Source of the DNA: Paludibacter sp. | Lineage (GTDB): Bacteria > Bacteroidota > Bacteroidia > Bacteroidales > Paludibacteraceae | NCBI GenBank assembly: GCA_028748945.1 | Contig: JAQTOL010000038.1 | Location: 1-13,301, forward strand | Reading direction: 5' to 3' | DNA length: 13,301 nt | Shown here: in pieces, positions 1 through 7,970 of the stretch | Position numbering within the stretch: the stretch's first letter is position 1 | How the letters are laid out: every line of letters begins with the position of its first letter | Notes under the pieces: model-generated | What the model saw: only the letters and a program-made list of their open reading frames with translations | Databases searched by the model: none | Told to the model about the DNA's origin: nothing | Program-made: the position numbers and the translations under genes

Positions 1-1
1 G

Positions 2-1720
2 CGGGATGAAGCCAATAAAAAAATCAGTCGCGATTTAATGCTTTTGTTGCCAATCGGTTTGATATTGATGTTTATTTTTCTTTGGGTTTCGTTTCGGGAA
101 TTAAGTTCAGTGCTCCTACCCTTTTCGGTCGTTGTTTTCTCCATCATATTTTGTATGGCTCTTATACCACTTTTGGGGTGGCAGCTCAGTTTGATTGGTA
201 TTCTGATTCCAATTATGATGATAGCCATTGCCAATAATTACGGTGTGTATTTTATTGCCAAATATCAGGACCTGAATGCTACCGAACCCAATCTGAGCAT
301 GATCAAGATTGTTGAGAAATCGGCTCGTTATCTGTATACACCTATCATATTGTGTGGATTGACCACCATCGTGGGAACTCTTGGTTTGGTGCTTCATTTG
401 TTACTTCCGGCCAGTCAAATGGGTGTAGTTTCTGCCATTGGTATTGCTTTTGCTTTGTTGGTAAGTCTCCTGTTTGTACCGGCAGTACTGTCGCTCCTAA
501 AAAAAGGAAAGCCACACAAGGATTTGGTGGAAGAAAAACATGGCTTTTTCGGCGTTTTGCTTTTTCGAACCGGAAAGCTCGTAACACATCATCCACGTAG
601 AATTGTCTTGTTTTTTATCTCATTTTTCATATTGTCAACCTTAGGATTCATCTATTTCAGAGTAGCACCCGATTCAAACAAAGTGATGCCCAAACATCAT
701 GAATTCAATGAAGCTATTGACATTGTCAATCGTCATTTTGGTGGAAATAAAATGATAAATGTAATGTTCGAAGGTGATATTAAAGACCCTCGACTGCTTG
801 AGAAACTGGATAAATACCAGACAGAATTAGAAAAACTCCCCAATGTAGGAAGTGTAACGTCGCTGGCCACCATCATCAAAAAAATGAGTACTGCGTTGAA
901 CGATTCCAGCGATCAGGGATATAACAAGATTCCTCCAAGCAGAGAAGCAGTTGCACAATATCTGGAACTATACTCCATGAATGGTGATCCCAAAGATTTA
1001 GAGCAATTTGTAAATTTCGATTTTAGCAAAACATTGATGACCATACAATATCAGGCACAAAATATGTCCGATATAAATATGGTTTTAAATAAACTGGATG
1101 AACTCGGCAAATCCGATCCCATTCCGCATGTAGTGGGTGGATACAGCCTGGTGGATAAAGAAATAAGCGATTCGGTGGTCAGCGGTCAGATTTATTCTCT
1201 ACTGTTTGCTTTAGTAGCCATTTTCATTCTACTCAGCCTTATTTTTAAGAGTATCACTGCCGGTCTGTTAGGAAGCCTGCCATTGGTTTTTGCTGTTTCT
1301 TGTACCTTCGGACTTATGGGATGGCTGGGAATTGAGCTAAACATTGTGACCGCCTTACTCTCATCTATTTCCATAGGTCTGGGTGTCGATTTTACCATTC
1401 ATGTTTTCTGGCGTATGAAATGGGAATTAGCCCGTGGGAAAAGTTATTCCGCGGGTGTTATGGGAACTCTGAAGAGTATTGGAAGAGGTATCAGCATCAA
1501 TGCATTTTCCGTGATGCTGGGATTTTCCGTTTTGTTCATTTCTGCATTTCCAATCATTCAATCTTTTGCATTTCTCATTATCATCTCGCTTTTCCTCTGT
1601 CTGATTTGTGCTTTGGTTCTTATTCCGGCTCTGTGTATGATCATAAAACCAAGGTTTCTAACCATAAATAAAACAACCCCAAAACCCCCTAAGAAGGCAC
1701 TTAAGAGTGAAATAACCTAG
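2..1720 (+). CDS. RND/MMPL-family exporter, 5' truncated by the window edge
   Basis: This is the C-terminal part of a proton-driven RND superfamily membrane transporter of the MMPL type, which typically exports lipids or other lipophilic molecules across the inner membrane. The frame is open to the left edge, and the ATG at 38 lies inside a transmembrane region, so it is not the true start. Members are usually about 750-800 residues; about 573 are present. Numbering from the ATG at 38, there is a hydrophobic bundle at residues 3-155 (end of the first repeat), a transmembrane helix near 188-208, a periplasmic domain at about 209-375, and a second bundle at about 376-540. The second repeat carries GLGVDF (Asp451), the usual proton-relay position. 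The equivalent site in the first repeat reads IANNYG, with Asn67 in place of Asp. A LolA-like gene and a DUF2141 gene follow on the same strand. The substrate cannot be read from the sequence. The family call is firm. Confidence 0.9.
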   Translation, partial: RDEANKKISRDLMLLLPIGLILMFIFLWVSFRELSSVLLPFSVVVFSIIFCMALIPLLGWQLSLIGILIPIMMIAIANNYGVYFIAKYQDLNATEPNLSMIKIVEKSARYLYTPIILCGLTTIVGTLGLVLHLLLPASQMGVVSAIGIAFALLVSLLFVPAVLSLLKKGKPHKDLVEEKHGFFGVLLFRTGKLVTHHPRRIVLFFISFFILSTLGFIYFRVAPDSNKVMPKHHEFNEAIDIVNRHFGGNKMINVMFEGDIKDPRLLEKLDKYQTELEKLPNVGSVTSLATIIKKMSTALNDSSDQGYNKIPPSREAVAQYLELYSMNGDPKDLEQFVNFDFSKTLMTIQYQAQNMSDINMVLNKLDELGKSDPIPHVVGGYSLVDKEISDSVVSGQIYSLLFALVAIFILLSLIFKSITAGLLGSLPLVFAVSCTFGLMGWLGIELNIVTALLSSISIGLGVDFTIHVFWRMKWELARGKSYSAGVMGTLKSIGRGISINAFSVMLGFSVLFISAFPIIQSFAFLIIISLFLCLICALVLIPALCMIIKPRFLTINKTTPKPPKKALKSEIT

Positions 1721-1782
1721 TGATTTATCGTATAATATTTAATTAAATGCAGAATAAGTTCCCTCTAAAAGATTATGAAATG

Positions 1783-1843
1783 AACCAACTAATAAACCAA
1801 TTAATTAATCAACAATTCAACTAATCAACTAATTAACTAACAT
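1783..1843 (+). other. G-free AT-rich leader with AACTAAT-type repeats
   Basis: There is no G for 61 bases up to and including the A and T of the start codon at 1842. The stretch is built from imperfect repeats of AACTAATC, AACTAATT and TTAATTAATC. It lies between the exporter stop and the LolA-like gene. Such a leader would be nearly unstructured in RNA, which suits translation initiation without a Shine-Dalgarno sequence. That function is inference; the base composition is seen directly. Confidence 0.5.
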
Positions 1844-2612
1844 GAAAACAAAACTAATCTTTACAGCACTCGCCATGTTTTTTACAGTATTACTTTTTTC
1901 TCAAACACCACAGGAAATCATTCAAAAGTCAACTGATCTGATTGACATCAGTTCAATGGAAATGATGTCGACACTCAAAATCATGGATGCCAAAGGAAAT
2001 GTACGACAACGGCAAATAACCACTGCATCGAAAAAATTTGGCGATGCGAATAAAATGCTGATAAAATTCATTGCGCCTGCCGACGTTAAAGGCACTACTT
2101 TGTTGGTGTATGATTACGACAATAAAAGTGATAATATGTGGATTTATATGCCGGCATTACGAAAAGTCCGTCGTATTGTGAGTACCGAGAAAGGGAAGAG
2201 TTTTATGGGCTCGGAATTTACGAATGCCGATATGAGTAAACCCAATGATTCCGATTTTTCGTATTCATTATCAGGTTCTGAGAACTATCAGGGAAAAGCT
2301 TGCTGGAAAATACAACAAACCGGCAAAACTCAAGTCCTCCAGGATGAAAATGGTTATAGTAAAAAAATAAGTCTGATTGATAAAAGTAATTTTCTATGTT
2401 ACAAGGTAGAATTCTACGATTTTTCAGGAAAATTGCAACGCATACAGTTGCTTGATAACTATAAAAAGCAATCAAACGGAAAGTATTTTGCCTATTTAAT
2501 GCAAATGGAGAATGTGCAAAACGGAAGAAAATCAATTATGACTGTTGATAAATTTCAGGCCGGGTCACAACTTCCAGAAAGTGCTTTTGCACCAACAACT
2601 CTGGATAAATAA
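1842..2612 (+). CDS. LolA-like outer-membrane lipoprotein-sorting family protein (periplasmic)
   Basis: This 256-residue protein of the COG2834 / LolA-like type is expected in the periplasm. The start gives a good signal peptide: Lys3 and Lys5, then a hydrophobic stretch to about residue 20, with cleavage probable near FSQ-TP. The mature part shows the family's half-barrel features. These include a conserved block at about residues 83-131 with VYDYDN, MWIYMPALRKVRRI and the GSEFTNADMS segment, and then a domain with ENYQGKACWKI. Proteins of this type are commonly encoded beside MMPL/RND exporters and are thought to carry the exported lipophile across the periplasm. That fits here, since the exporter ends 121 bases upstream. 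The ligand is unknown. It is distinct from housekeeping LolA, which works with LolCDE, so I give no symbol. Confidence 0.85.
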   Translation: MKTKLIFTALAMFFTVLLFSQTPQEIIQKSTDLIDISSMEMMSTLKIMDAKGNVRQRQITTASKKFGDANKMLIKFIAPADVKGTTLLVYDYDNKSDNMWIYMPALRKVRRIVSTEKGKSFMGSEFTNADMSKPNDSDFSYSLSGSENYQGKACWKIQQTGKTQVLQDENGYSKKISLIDKSNFLCYKVEFYDFSGKLQRIQLLDNYKKQSNGKYFAYLMQMENVQNGRKSIMTVDKFQAGSQLPESAFAPTTLDK

Positions 2613-2641
2613 AAACACAAGGACTATTTTTCCTGATAAAG

Positions 2642-3079
2642 ATGAAAACAAGGTTTAAATTGGTGTTAATGGTTCTCTTGTCGGGATGTTCAGGCATGAT
2701 TTGCGCTCAAACACTTGATGTACATATTACTAATATTCGAAACACAAAAGGTCAGCTTTGTCTGGCAATATTTGCAAACGAAGCTGAGTTCAAATATGAA
2801 AAAACATGTTGGGTGATGAAATGTGATAAAAAAGACTTCACAAATGGAGAATTCCATATCAAAATTGAGTTTCGGCCCGGGACATTTGGAATGTCGGTAC
2901 TCGACGATGAAAATTACAACGGAAAAATGGATTATAATTTATTCGGAATTCCTCGCGAAGGGTTTGGATTTTCCAATTATTTTCACAGAGGAATTTTAAA
3001 ACCTGTATTTGATGATTTTAAATTTGACATTCAGAAAAACGAGTCCAAAAAACTATTCGTGAAAATGATATATTTCTGA
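2642..3079 (+). CDS. DUF2141 domain protein, secreted or lipoprotein
   Basis: This 145-residue protein starts 29 bases after the LolA-like gene and is probably in the same transcript. The N-terminus is a signal sequence. It contains LSGC (Cys16), which fits a lipobox, but also CAQ-TLD near residue 23, which fits signal peptidase I, so the export type is undecided. Residues 24-145 match the DUF2141 pattern: a beta-sandwich-like start (LDVHITNIRNTKGQLCLAIF), then GTFGMSVLDDENYNGKMDYNLFG and PREGFGFS. The Asp/Asn-rich DDENYNGKMD stretch is a family hallmark that resembles a calcium-binding loop. The molecular role of DUF2141 proteins is not established. The position suggests a role in the envelope alongside the exporter. 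Confidence 0.85.
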   Translation: MKTRFKLVLMVLLSGCSGMICAQTLDVHITNIRNTKGQLCLAIFANEAEFKYEKTCWVMKCDKKDFTNGEFHIKIEFRPGTFGMSVLDDENYNGKMDYNLFGIPREGFGFSNYFHRGILKPVFDDFKFDIQKNESKKLFVKMIYF

Positions 3080-3121
3080 GAAAAGCTATAATATCCTAAT
3101 TAAGTCCTGATCTACATTCTG

Positions 3122-4261
3122 TTATCTAATGGAAACATAACCATTACTGACACCTTTTTTAGAAAATACAATTTGCCAGAGTTGAACGTTTCTGGCACGG
3201 AAAGAACCGGCACTACTGAGTAAGTAGTATTTCCACATCCGGTAAAAACGCTCATCATAATTTAATTTTATTTGATCCCAGTTTCTCTCAAAGTTTGCGA
3301 ACCAGGCCATAAGTGTTTTATCGTAATGTGCACCAAAGTTATGCCAATCTTCCATCACAAAAAGACCTTCGGAAGATCCACTGATTTGTTTTATAGAAGG
3401 AACCAGAGAATTCGGGAAAATATATTTGTTGGACCAGGGCTCGTTGGCATGAACAGATATATTCGCACCTATAGTATGGAGTAAAAATAATCCATTTTCT
3501 TTCAATATGTTATGAACTGTATTCATATATGTTCTGTAATTTTTATAAACTACATGTTCAAACATTCCTACCGAAACACCCCGATCAAAAAGTTTTTCTT
3601 TAGCCAGTAATATTTCCTTACACAGATCCCGGTAATCCTGTAATTTAATTTTTACGTTTAGACCTTTACAATCAGCCAAAGCATAATCGACCTGTTCTTT
3701 TGAAACAGTAATTCCAACGACTTCCACATCATATTTTTCGGCTGCATATTTACAAAAACTGCCCCATCCGCAACCAATATCCAACACTTTCATACCGGGT
3801 TTCAAGTCTAGTTTCCGGCAAATTAAATCGAGTTTAGCTTCCTGAGCTTCATCCAAATTTTGGGCGTCTTTCCAGTATCCGCAAGAATAAGCCATTCTTT
3901 TATCCAGCATGTTCCGAAAAAGATCATTTCCTATGTCGTAATGTTTTAAACCAACTTCATAAGCTCTCGATTTTTTTCCGTAATTGACAAATAAAGATCC
4001 CAGGTAATAAAAAAATAAGTTTCCCCGGTTCACTTTTTCATCAAGCGAAGCGTAAAGTACCCGATAAATTAATTCATCCATTTTCTTTACGTCCCACCAA
4101 CCATCCATGTACGATTCACCAAATCCCAATGTTCCATCCCGAATGACCCGTCTGTAAAAATCCGGATGATGAATCTGTATATCTGCTTCGCCTGACCCGT
4201 TTATCTCAACTCCGGCCGAATTGAGTATTGATCTGATAAAATTTTCTGTAGTCTGTTTCAT
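3122..4261 (-). CDS. cfa: Cyclopropane-fatty-acyl-phospholipid synthase
   Basis: This enzyme transfers a methylene group from S-adenosylmethionine to the double bond of unsaturated acyl chains in membrane phospholipids. It is 379 residues against about 382 for E. coli Cfa, and the two can be aligned by eye along the whole length. The N-terminal domain has DIQIHHPDFYRRVIRDGTLGFGESYMDGWW (split here: DIQIHHPDFY at 27-36, GESYMDGWW at 48-56). The catalytic-region motif MAYSCGYWKDA has Cys127, equivalent to E. coli Cys139. The SAM-binding loop is VLDIGCGWG at 159-167, followed by VGMFEHV, LLHTIG, NKYIFPN and the C-terminal FRARNVQLWQ. All expected core motifs are present, so it is probably active. 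It converges on the DUF2141 gene with 42 bases between the stops. I found no clear promoter upstream. Confidence 0.96.
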   Translation of the reverse strand: MKQTTENFIRSILNSAGVEINGSGEADIQIHHPDFYRRVIRDGTLGFGESYMDGWWDVKKMDELIYRVLYASLDEKVNRGNLFFYYLGSLFVNYGKKSRAYEVGLKHYDIGNDLFRNMLDKRMAYSCGYWKDAQNLDEAQEAKLDLICRKLDLKPGMKVLDIGCGWGSFCKYAAEKYDVEVVGITVSKEQVDYALADCKGLNVKIKLQDYRDLCKEILLAKEKLFDRGVSVGMFEHVVYKNYRTYMNTVHNILKENGLFLLHTIGANISVHANEPWSNKYIFPNSLVPSIKQISGSSEGLFVMEDWHNFGAHYDKTLMAWFANFERNWDQIKLNYDERFYRMWKYYLLSSAGSFRARNVQLWQIVFSKKGVSNGYVSIR

Positions 4262-4521
4262 ATTACCATTTAGAGTTTTAAAAATTACATTTTGAGAGAA
4301 GTAACTCAGGCCTGTCTAAACGAATAATGGGAAGATATATCTTTATTTTGAAATCAATTCTATTGATGTGCAGATTTAAAACAATTACGAATTAATTTTG
4401 TTTCCTTTTTATCTTTTTACGATAGGTTCAATTATAATATTCAATCTAATCTTTTTAAATTCAAAATTTAAGTACAACGACATTTAACTCCAGCTTTTTT
4501 TTGGTAGTTAGCTAATTATTT
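4262..4521. other. Intergenic region between cfa and acr3
   Basis: This 260-base AT-rich stretch separates the end of the arsenic operon from the start of cfa, both on the minus strand. It should hold the terminator of the operon and the cfa promoter. I saw no exact TAnnTTTG box on the minus strand, only TAATTTTT with one mismatch and no well-placed TTG. The only hairpin candidate after acr3 (TAACTACC paired with GGAGTTA, with a bulge) is weak. No open frame of interest lies here. Confidence 0.5.
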
Positions 4522-5580
4522 CTACTTTTTATAATTTTTCCTGAACCAAAACGCCACATTCACCAATCCAATCATCACCGGAACTTCAACCAACGGGCCG
4601 ATCACAGCTGCAAAAGCTTCGCCGGAATTAATGCCGAAAACAGCAATGGCAACAGCTATAGCCAATTCAAAATTGTTACTGGCAGCCGTAAACGAGAGTG
4701 TTGTAGCCTGTTCGTAAGTGGCGCCTGCTTTCTTGCTCATAAAAAATGATCCAATAAACATAATCACAAAATAGATCAGCAAAGGAACAGCTATCAAAAC
4801 CACATCCAGCGGGATTTTCACAATGTATTCACCTTTGAGCGAGAACATAACGATAATGGTAAATAATAATGCAATCAACGTCAGCGGAGATATTTTCGGT
4901 ATAAACCGGGTATGATACCATTCTTTGCTTTTGACCCGAATCAGAATAAAGCGTGTCAGGAAGCCTGCAATAAACGGGATTCCCAGGTAAATGAAAACGC
5001 TTTCGGCAATTTGTCCGATGGTGATTTTTGAAACTGCATCACTTGTTGGTATTCCGAACCAACCGGGTGCAATGGCAATAAAGAACCAGGCGTAAATTGA
5101 GAAGAAAAGCACCTGAAATATACTGTTGAAAGCCACCAATCCCGCTGCATACTGTGTGTCACCTTTGGCCAGGTCGTTCCAAACGATGACCATGGCTATA
5201 CAACGTGCCAGCCCAATCATAATGATTCCATACACATAAGGCAGGTTGGAGTTGTTTTCTCCGGGGAAAAATTTAAAGAGTAAAATAGCAAGTGTGAACA
5301 TCAAAACCGGACCGATAATCCAGTTTTGAACCAATGATAATGTAAGAATTTTGGTGTTGCGAAATACTTCACCCAATTCTTCGTATTTTACTTTAGCTAA
5401 TGGAGGATACATCATGACGATTAATCCAATAGCAATCGGAATATTGGTTGTGCCCGAAGACATGCTGTTCCAGAATGTGGCAACAGATGGAAACATCCAG
5501 CCCCAAAACACGCCAAGAAACATGGCAAGAAATATCCAAAGTGTCAGATAACGATCTAAAAATTTAAGTCTTGTTTTCAT
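4522..5580 (-). CDS. acr3: Arsenite efflux permease, ACR3 family
   Basis: This inner-membrane transporter exports As(III) using the proton gradient. It is 352 residues, the normal size for the bacterial ACR3 family, with about ten hydrophobic helices. The family signature [18 protein letters not shown] contains the conserved Cys127 in the fourth helix region, known to be needed for arsenite transport. The late signature [16 protein letters not shown] followed by [13 protein letters not shown] contains the conserved glutamate. It is the last gene of the arsenic operon, 48 bases after the acetyltransferase gene. There is no arsA or arsD, so export is by Acr3 alone and not ATP-driven. The start at 5580 gives the expected N-terminus ([16 protein letters not shown]). 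Confidence 0.97.
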   Translation of the reverse strand: MKTRLKFLDRYLTLWIFLAMFLGVFWGWMFPSVATFWNSMSSGTTNIPIAIGLIVMMYPPLAKVKYEELGEVFRNTKILTLSLVQNWIIGPVLMFTLAILLFKFFPGENNSNLPYVYGIIMIGLARCIAMVIVWNDLAKGDTQYAAGLVAFNSIFQVLFFSIYAWFFIAIAPGWFGIPTSDAVSKITIGQIAESVFIYLGIPFIAGFLTRFILIRVKSKEWYHTRFIPKISPLTLIALLFTIIVMFSLKGEYIVKIPLDVVLIAVPLLIYFVIMFIGSFFMSKKAGATYEQATTLSFTAASNNFELAIAVAIAVFGINSGEAFAAVIGPLVEVPVMIGLVNVAFWFRKNYKK

Positions 5581-5628
5581 TGAGTTATTTGATGATGTGG
5601 GTACAATTTTAAATAGAACTCCGAATAA

Positions 5629-6231
5629 TTATTCTAATTCTTTCATCATGCATACAGCCGTCGAAGGACACACTGAGGCGAATTCGCTGGAAAACGCAAT
5701 ACTTTGCGGGACTGATGTCCGATCAGTATTGTTCCAACCTATTTTTGGGAAAAACCCGTCAGCTGTCGTGGTGAGCAGGTAAAGGCTTTTCAGTCCGTTG
5801 TTCCGACACCAGGTTTCGGCTTCAGTCACCAGCCTTTTTCCGATACCTTTTCCACGAAAATCATTGTTTACAGCCAATGAGCGTAATAATCCGGCATCTC
5901 CGTAAACCTCTACGGCCACGCAACCAATCGTTTTTTCTGCCAATAGTGCCACCAGAAATACCCGCTTCCCTACACCGAGGTCACTTACCGCCAAGTTATT
6001 TATTCTAAGTAATGCTACGATTGCTTCTGCATCCTCCTCACGAGCCAATCCATAGTCTACCGTTTTTAAGTTGCTTTCGGAAACATACGAATCAGGAACA
6101 ATCGGGATATAATCCGTTTCATCTATCCCCGTTGAATTTCCTCCACAAGAATACTGTACCTTTATCAGACTATTTTTAGACAGATCAATGTATTGTTCGA
6201 GCAACGATTTTTTTGCATCATCTTCCCGCAT
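5629..6231 (-). CDS. arsN2: ArsN2-like GNAT acetyltransferase with an N-terminal extension
   Basis: This is a GNAT-fold acetyltransferase of the arsenic-operon ArsN2 type. The acetyl-CoA site is seen in LRSLAVNNDFRGKGIGKRLV (motif A, RGKGIG). It is followed by LYLLTTTADGFFPKIGW and the family-typical C-terminus SVPQSIAFSSEFASVCPSTAVCM. The frame is open from an ATG at 6297, but that start would overlap arsM by 56 bases and add residues out of step with the conserved arsM C-terminus. I prefer the ATG at 6229-6231, 10 bases after the arsM stop, giving 201 residues. ArsN2 proteins are usually about 140-160 residues. Here the GNAT domain begins near residue 56, after an extension containing VQYSCGGNSTGIDETDYIP, which I do not recognise. 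The substrate is not established; a role in detoxifying an organic or inorganic arsenical is inferred from the operon. ArsN1 proteins acetylate phosphinothricin-like methylarsenicals. Confidence 0.88.
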   Translation of the reverse strand: MREDDAKKSLLEQYIDLSKNSLIKVQYSCGGNSTGIDETDYIPIVPDSYVSESNLKTVDYGLAREEDAEAIVALLRINNLAVSDLGVGKRVFLVALLAEKTIGCVAVEVYGDAGLLRSLAVNNDFRGKGIGKRLVTEAETWCRNNGLKSLYLLTTTADGFFPKIGWNNTDRTSVPQSIAFSSEFASVCPSTAVCMMKELE

Positions 6232-6241
6232 AAAATCAGAT

Positions 6242-7060
6242 TTAAATAAATTCAACGTTATTTTTCGTCCCGGAAACTGTAATACTGAAAATCCCAATTT
6301 CTTTATTCCTGAATTTGAGAATCTCTGTATCTGTCAAATAGTTTTTCAAAATATCAACCGGAAGCTCAATCTCTTTTTGTTTATGAATTTCAATAGCCGA
6401 GAACCCGGTGGTTCTGATAATCTCCAGATATTCATTGATGTCAATTGCTCCCGAAACACAGCCGGCATACATTTCGGCATCTTTCTTTAGTTTCTCAGGC
6501 AATTCACCTTTTATCACAACATCCGACACACAAAAATGTCCTTCCGGTTTTAGTACACGATACATTTCTGAGAATGCTTTGTTTTTATCCGGCACTAAAT
6601 TCAACACGCAATTTGAAACAATCACATCAAACTGATTGTTTTCCAAAGGCATTTCTTCAATATCACCCTGAATAAATTCTACGTTTACAAAACCAAGTTT
6701 TTCAACATTCCGTCGAGCTTTTTCCAGCATAGCATCGGTAAAATCAATTCCGGTTATTTTGCCTTTTTCGCCAACGATGGCACGGGCTACAAAGCAATCA
6801 TTACCGGCACCACTGCCTAAATCCAATACCGAGTCGCCTTCTTTTATTGTTGCAAACTGAGTCGGAATACCGCATCCCAGCCCTAAATCAGCATCGGGAT
6901 TATAACCTTTTTCTTTATTGTAGTTTTCACTAAAAATCGTGTAATCTACGGTGCAACAGCCTCCAACCCCACAACACGAAGTTTCGTTTTGTATTTTCGA
7001 CTGTTTGGCTATTTCTCCGTATTTTTCCTGTACAACGTATTTTAAATCTTCAGCCTTCAT
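6242..7060 (-). CDS. arsM: Arsenite S-adenosylmethionine methyltransferase
   Basis: This enzyme methylates As(III) with S-adenosylmethionine, giving mono-, di- and trimethyl arsenicals. It is 272 residues. The SAM motif is VLDLGSGAG at 78-86, with GIDFTDAML after it. The three cysteines that bind As(III) in characterised ArsM proteins have clear equivalents: Cys63 in GLGCG, Cys151 in SNCVLNL and Cys201 in YAGCVSGAI. The N-terminus also has two CC pairs (29-30 and 35-36), which occur in many bacterial ArsM proteins. The C-terminus IGIFSITVSGTK is family-typical, which supports the stop at 6242. The start codon overlaps the stop of the upstream arsC by four bases (ATGA), suggesting translational coupling. 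Confidence 0.95.
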   Translation of the reverse strand: MKAEDLKYVVQEKYGEIAKQSKIQNETSCCGVGGCCTVDYTIFSENYNKEKGYNPDADLGLGCGIPTQFATIKEGDSVLDLGSGAGNDCFVARAIVGEKGKITGIDFTDAMLEKARRNVEKLGFVNVEFIQGDIEEMPLENNQFDVIVSNCVLNLVPDKNKAFSEMYRVLKPEGHFCVSDVVIKGELPEKLKKDAEMYAGCVSGAIDINEYLEIIRTTGFSAIEIHKQKEIELPVDILKNYLTDTEILKFRNKEIGIFSITVSGTKNNVEFI

Positions 7061-7482
7061 AACTGCGGTTTGATTTGTTCTACATAGAATTTATAAAACC
7101 CTTCTTTTATCTCATCCCGAACCCGAATAAATTCGCTCCAAATAAATGCTTCAGTTCCTTCGGCATGGCTTGGATCGTCATAACCCATGTGTAATCGGTG
7201 TTTTACTTTGCCAAAGAATGCCGGACATTCTTCGTTTGCGCCTCCACAAACTGTTATCACATAATCCCACTCATCTTTTAAGTATTTCTCTACCGAATCG
7301 GAGGTGTGTTGACTAATGTCAATTCCGGCATCTTTCATGGCGGCAACTGCTTTTTGATTTAGTTTGCCTGAGGCTTGTGTACCTGCCGAACAAACGGTAA
7401 TGGTTGAGTCGAAGGATTGTAAAAAACCATGAGCCATTTGGCTTCGACATGAGTTTCCTGTGCAAAGAATTAATACTTTCAT
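7057..7482 (-). CDS. arsC: Arsenate reductase, LMW-phosphatase/thioredoxin-coupled type (second copy)
   Basis: This 141-residue cytoplasmic enzyme reduces As(V) to As(III) on the low-molecular-weight phosphatase fold. The P-loop is CTGNSCRS, with nucleophile Cys7 and Arg13 (CX5R). The redox pair expected in the thioredoxin-coupled class is present as Cys79 and Cys86 in VITVCGGANEECP. The DP loop with the general-acid Asp reads YDDPSHAEG. It differs from its neighbour in the P-loop (CTGNSCRS against CVHNSARS), has an extra Cys12 inside the loop, and has a C-terminal FIRVRDEIKEGFYKFYVEQI, so it is not a recent duplicate. Both copies sit in the same operon. This one is coupled to arsM by an ATGA overlap. 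Confidence 0.92.
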   Translation of the reverse strand: MKVLILCTGNSCRSQMAHGFLQSFDSTITVCSAGTQASGKLNQKAVAAMKDAGIDISQHTSDSVEKYLKDEWDYVITVCGGANEECPAFFGKVKHRLHMGYDDPSHAEGTEAFIWSEFIRVRDEIKEGFYKFYVEQIKPQL

Positions 7483-7507
7483 ATAGGTTTATTTAAAATT
7501 GTTTCTT

Positions 7508-7939
7508 TTATTGTTTGTAACTAACTATGAATTTCTCAATTTCAGCTTTAATCATATCTCTTACTTTTCGTGTTGCGGTTAGTATTTCATCATCGGTCCC
7601 GGTAAATTCGGCAGGATTTGAGAAAGCCCAATTTAATCGATTACAAATACCGGGGAAAACAGGACATTTCTCTGCATTTGCGGCATCACATACTGCAATT
7701 ACATAATCGTATAATCGTCCTTGTTTAAAAAACTCAAATACGCTGTCTGTTTTATTTTGAGATATATCAATGCCTTCTTCCTTCATTACCTGAATTACAT
7801 AAGGATTTAATGTTCCAGCTTCTAAACCAGCGCTTTCTGCATAAAAACTATCACCTGCAAGCGTATTTAGAAACGCTTCAGCCATTTGGCTTCTAGCGGA
7901 ATTGTGAACACAAACGAAAAGTACTTTTGTTTTTGTCAT
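7508..7939 (-). CDS. arsC: Arsenate reductase, LMW-phosphatase/thioredoxin-coupled type (first copy)
   Basis: This 143-residue arsenate reductase has the P-loop [15 protein letters not shown] (Cys10, Arg16), the form most common in this class. Redox cysteines are Cys84 and Cys92 in [18 protein letters not shown]. The spacing of eight residues is one longer than in the second copy, through an inserted residue. In place of the usual DP loop it has [13 protein letters not shown], with Asn-Pro at the position where the second copy has Asp-Pro. That could affect catalysis or specificity, and I cannot judge the effect by eye. It lies 31 bases after the rhodanese gene and 25 bases before the second arsC. 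Confidence 0.92.
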   Translation of the reverse strand: MTKTKVLFVCVHNSARSQMAEAFLNTLAGDSFYAESAGLEAGTLNPYVIQVMKEEGIDISQNKTDSVFEFFKQGRLYDYVIAVCDAANAEKCPVFPGICNRLNWAFSNPAEFTGTDDEILTATRKVRDMIKAEIEKFIVSYKQ

Positions 7940-7970
7940 AATTTATATTTCTATTGGTGATAAATTCAAT

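Noticed and set aside
3272..3484. Plus-strand open frame inside cfa, and similar frames inside other genes (for example 1192-1398, 2218-2535, 6408-6635, 9328-9693, 12051-12254)
   Set aside because: They overlap strongly conserved genes in other frames, have no recognisable domains and have implausible amino acid composition.
4480..4521. Terminator after acr3
   Set aside because: The only stem has 5 and 2 base pairs with a bulge and an A-rich loop, too weak to claim.
6232..6297. Extended N-terminus of the ArsN2-like protein, or an ArsM-ArsN2 fusion by frameshift
   Set aside because: ArsM keeps its conserved C-terminus and has a normal stop at 6242. The extra residues are only the arsM region read in another frame, and a good ATG lies 10 bases after the stop.
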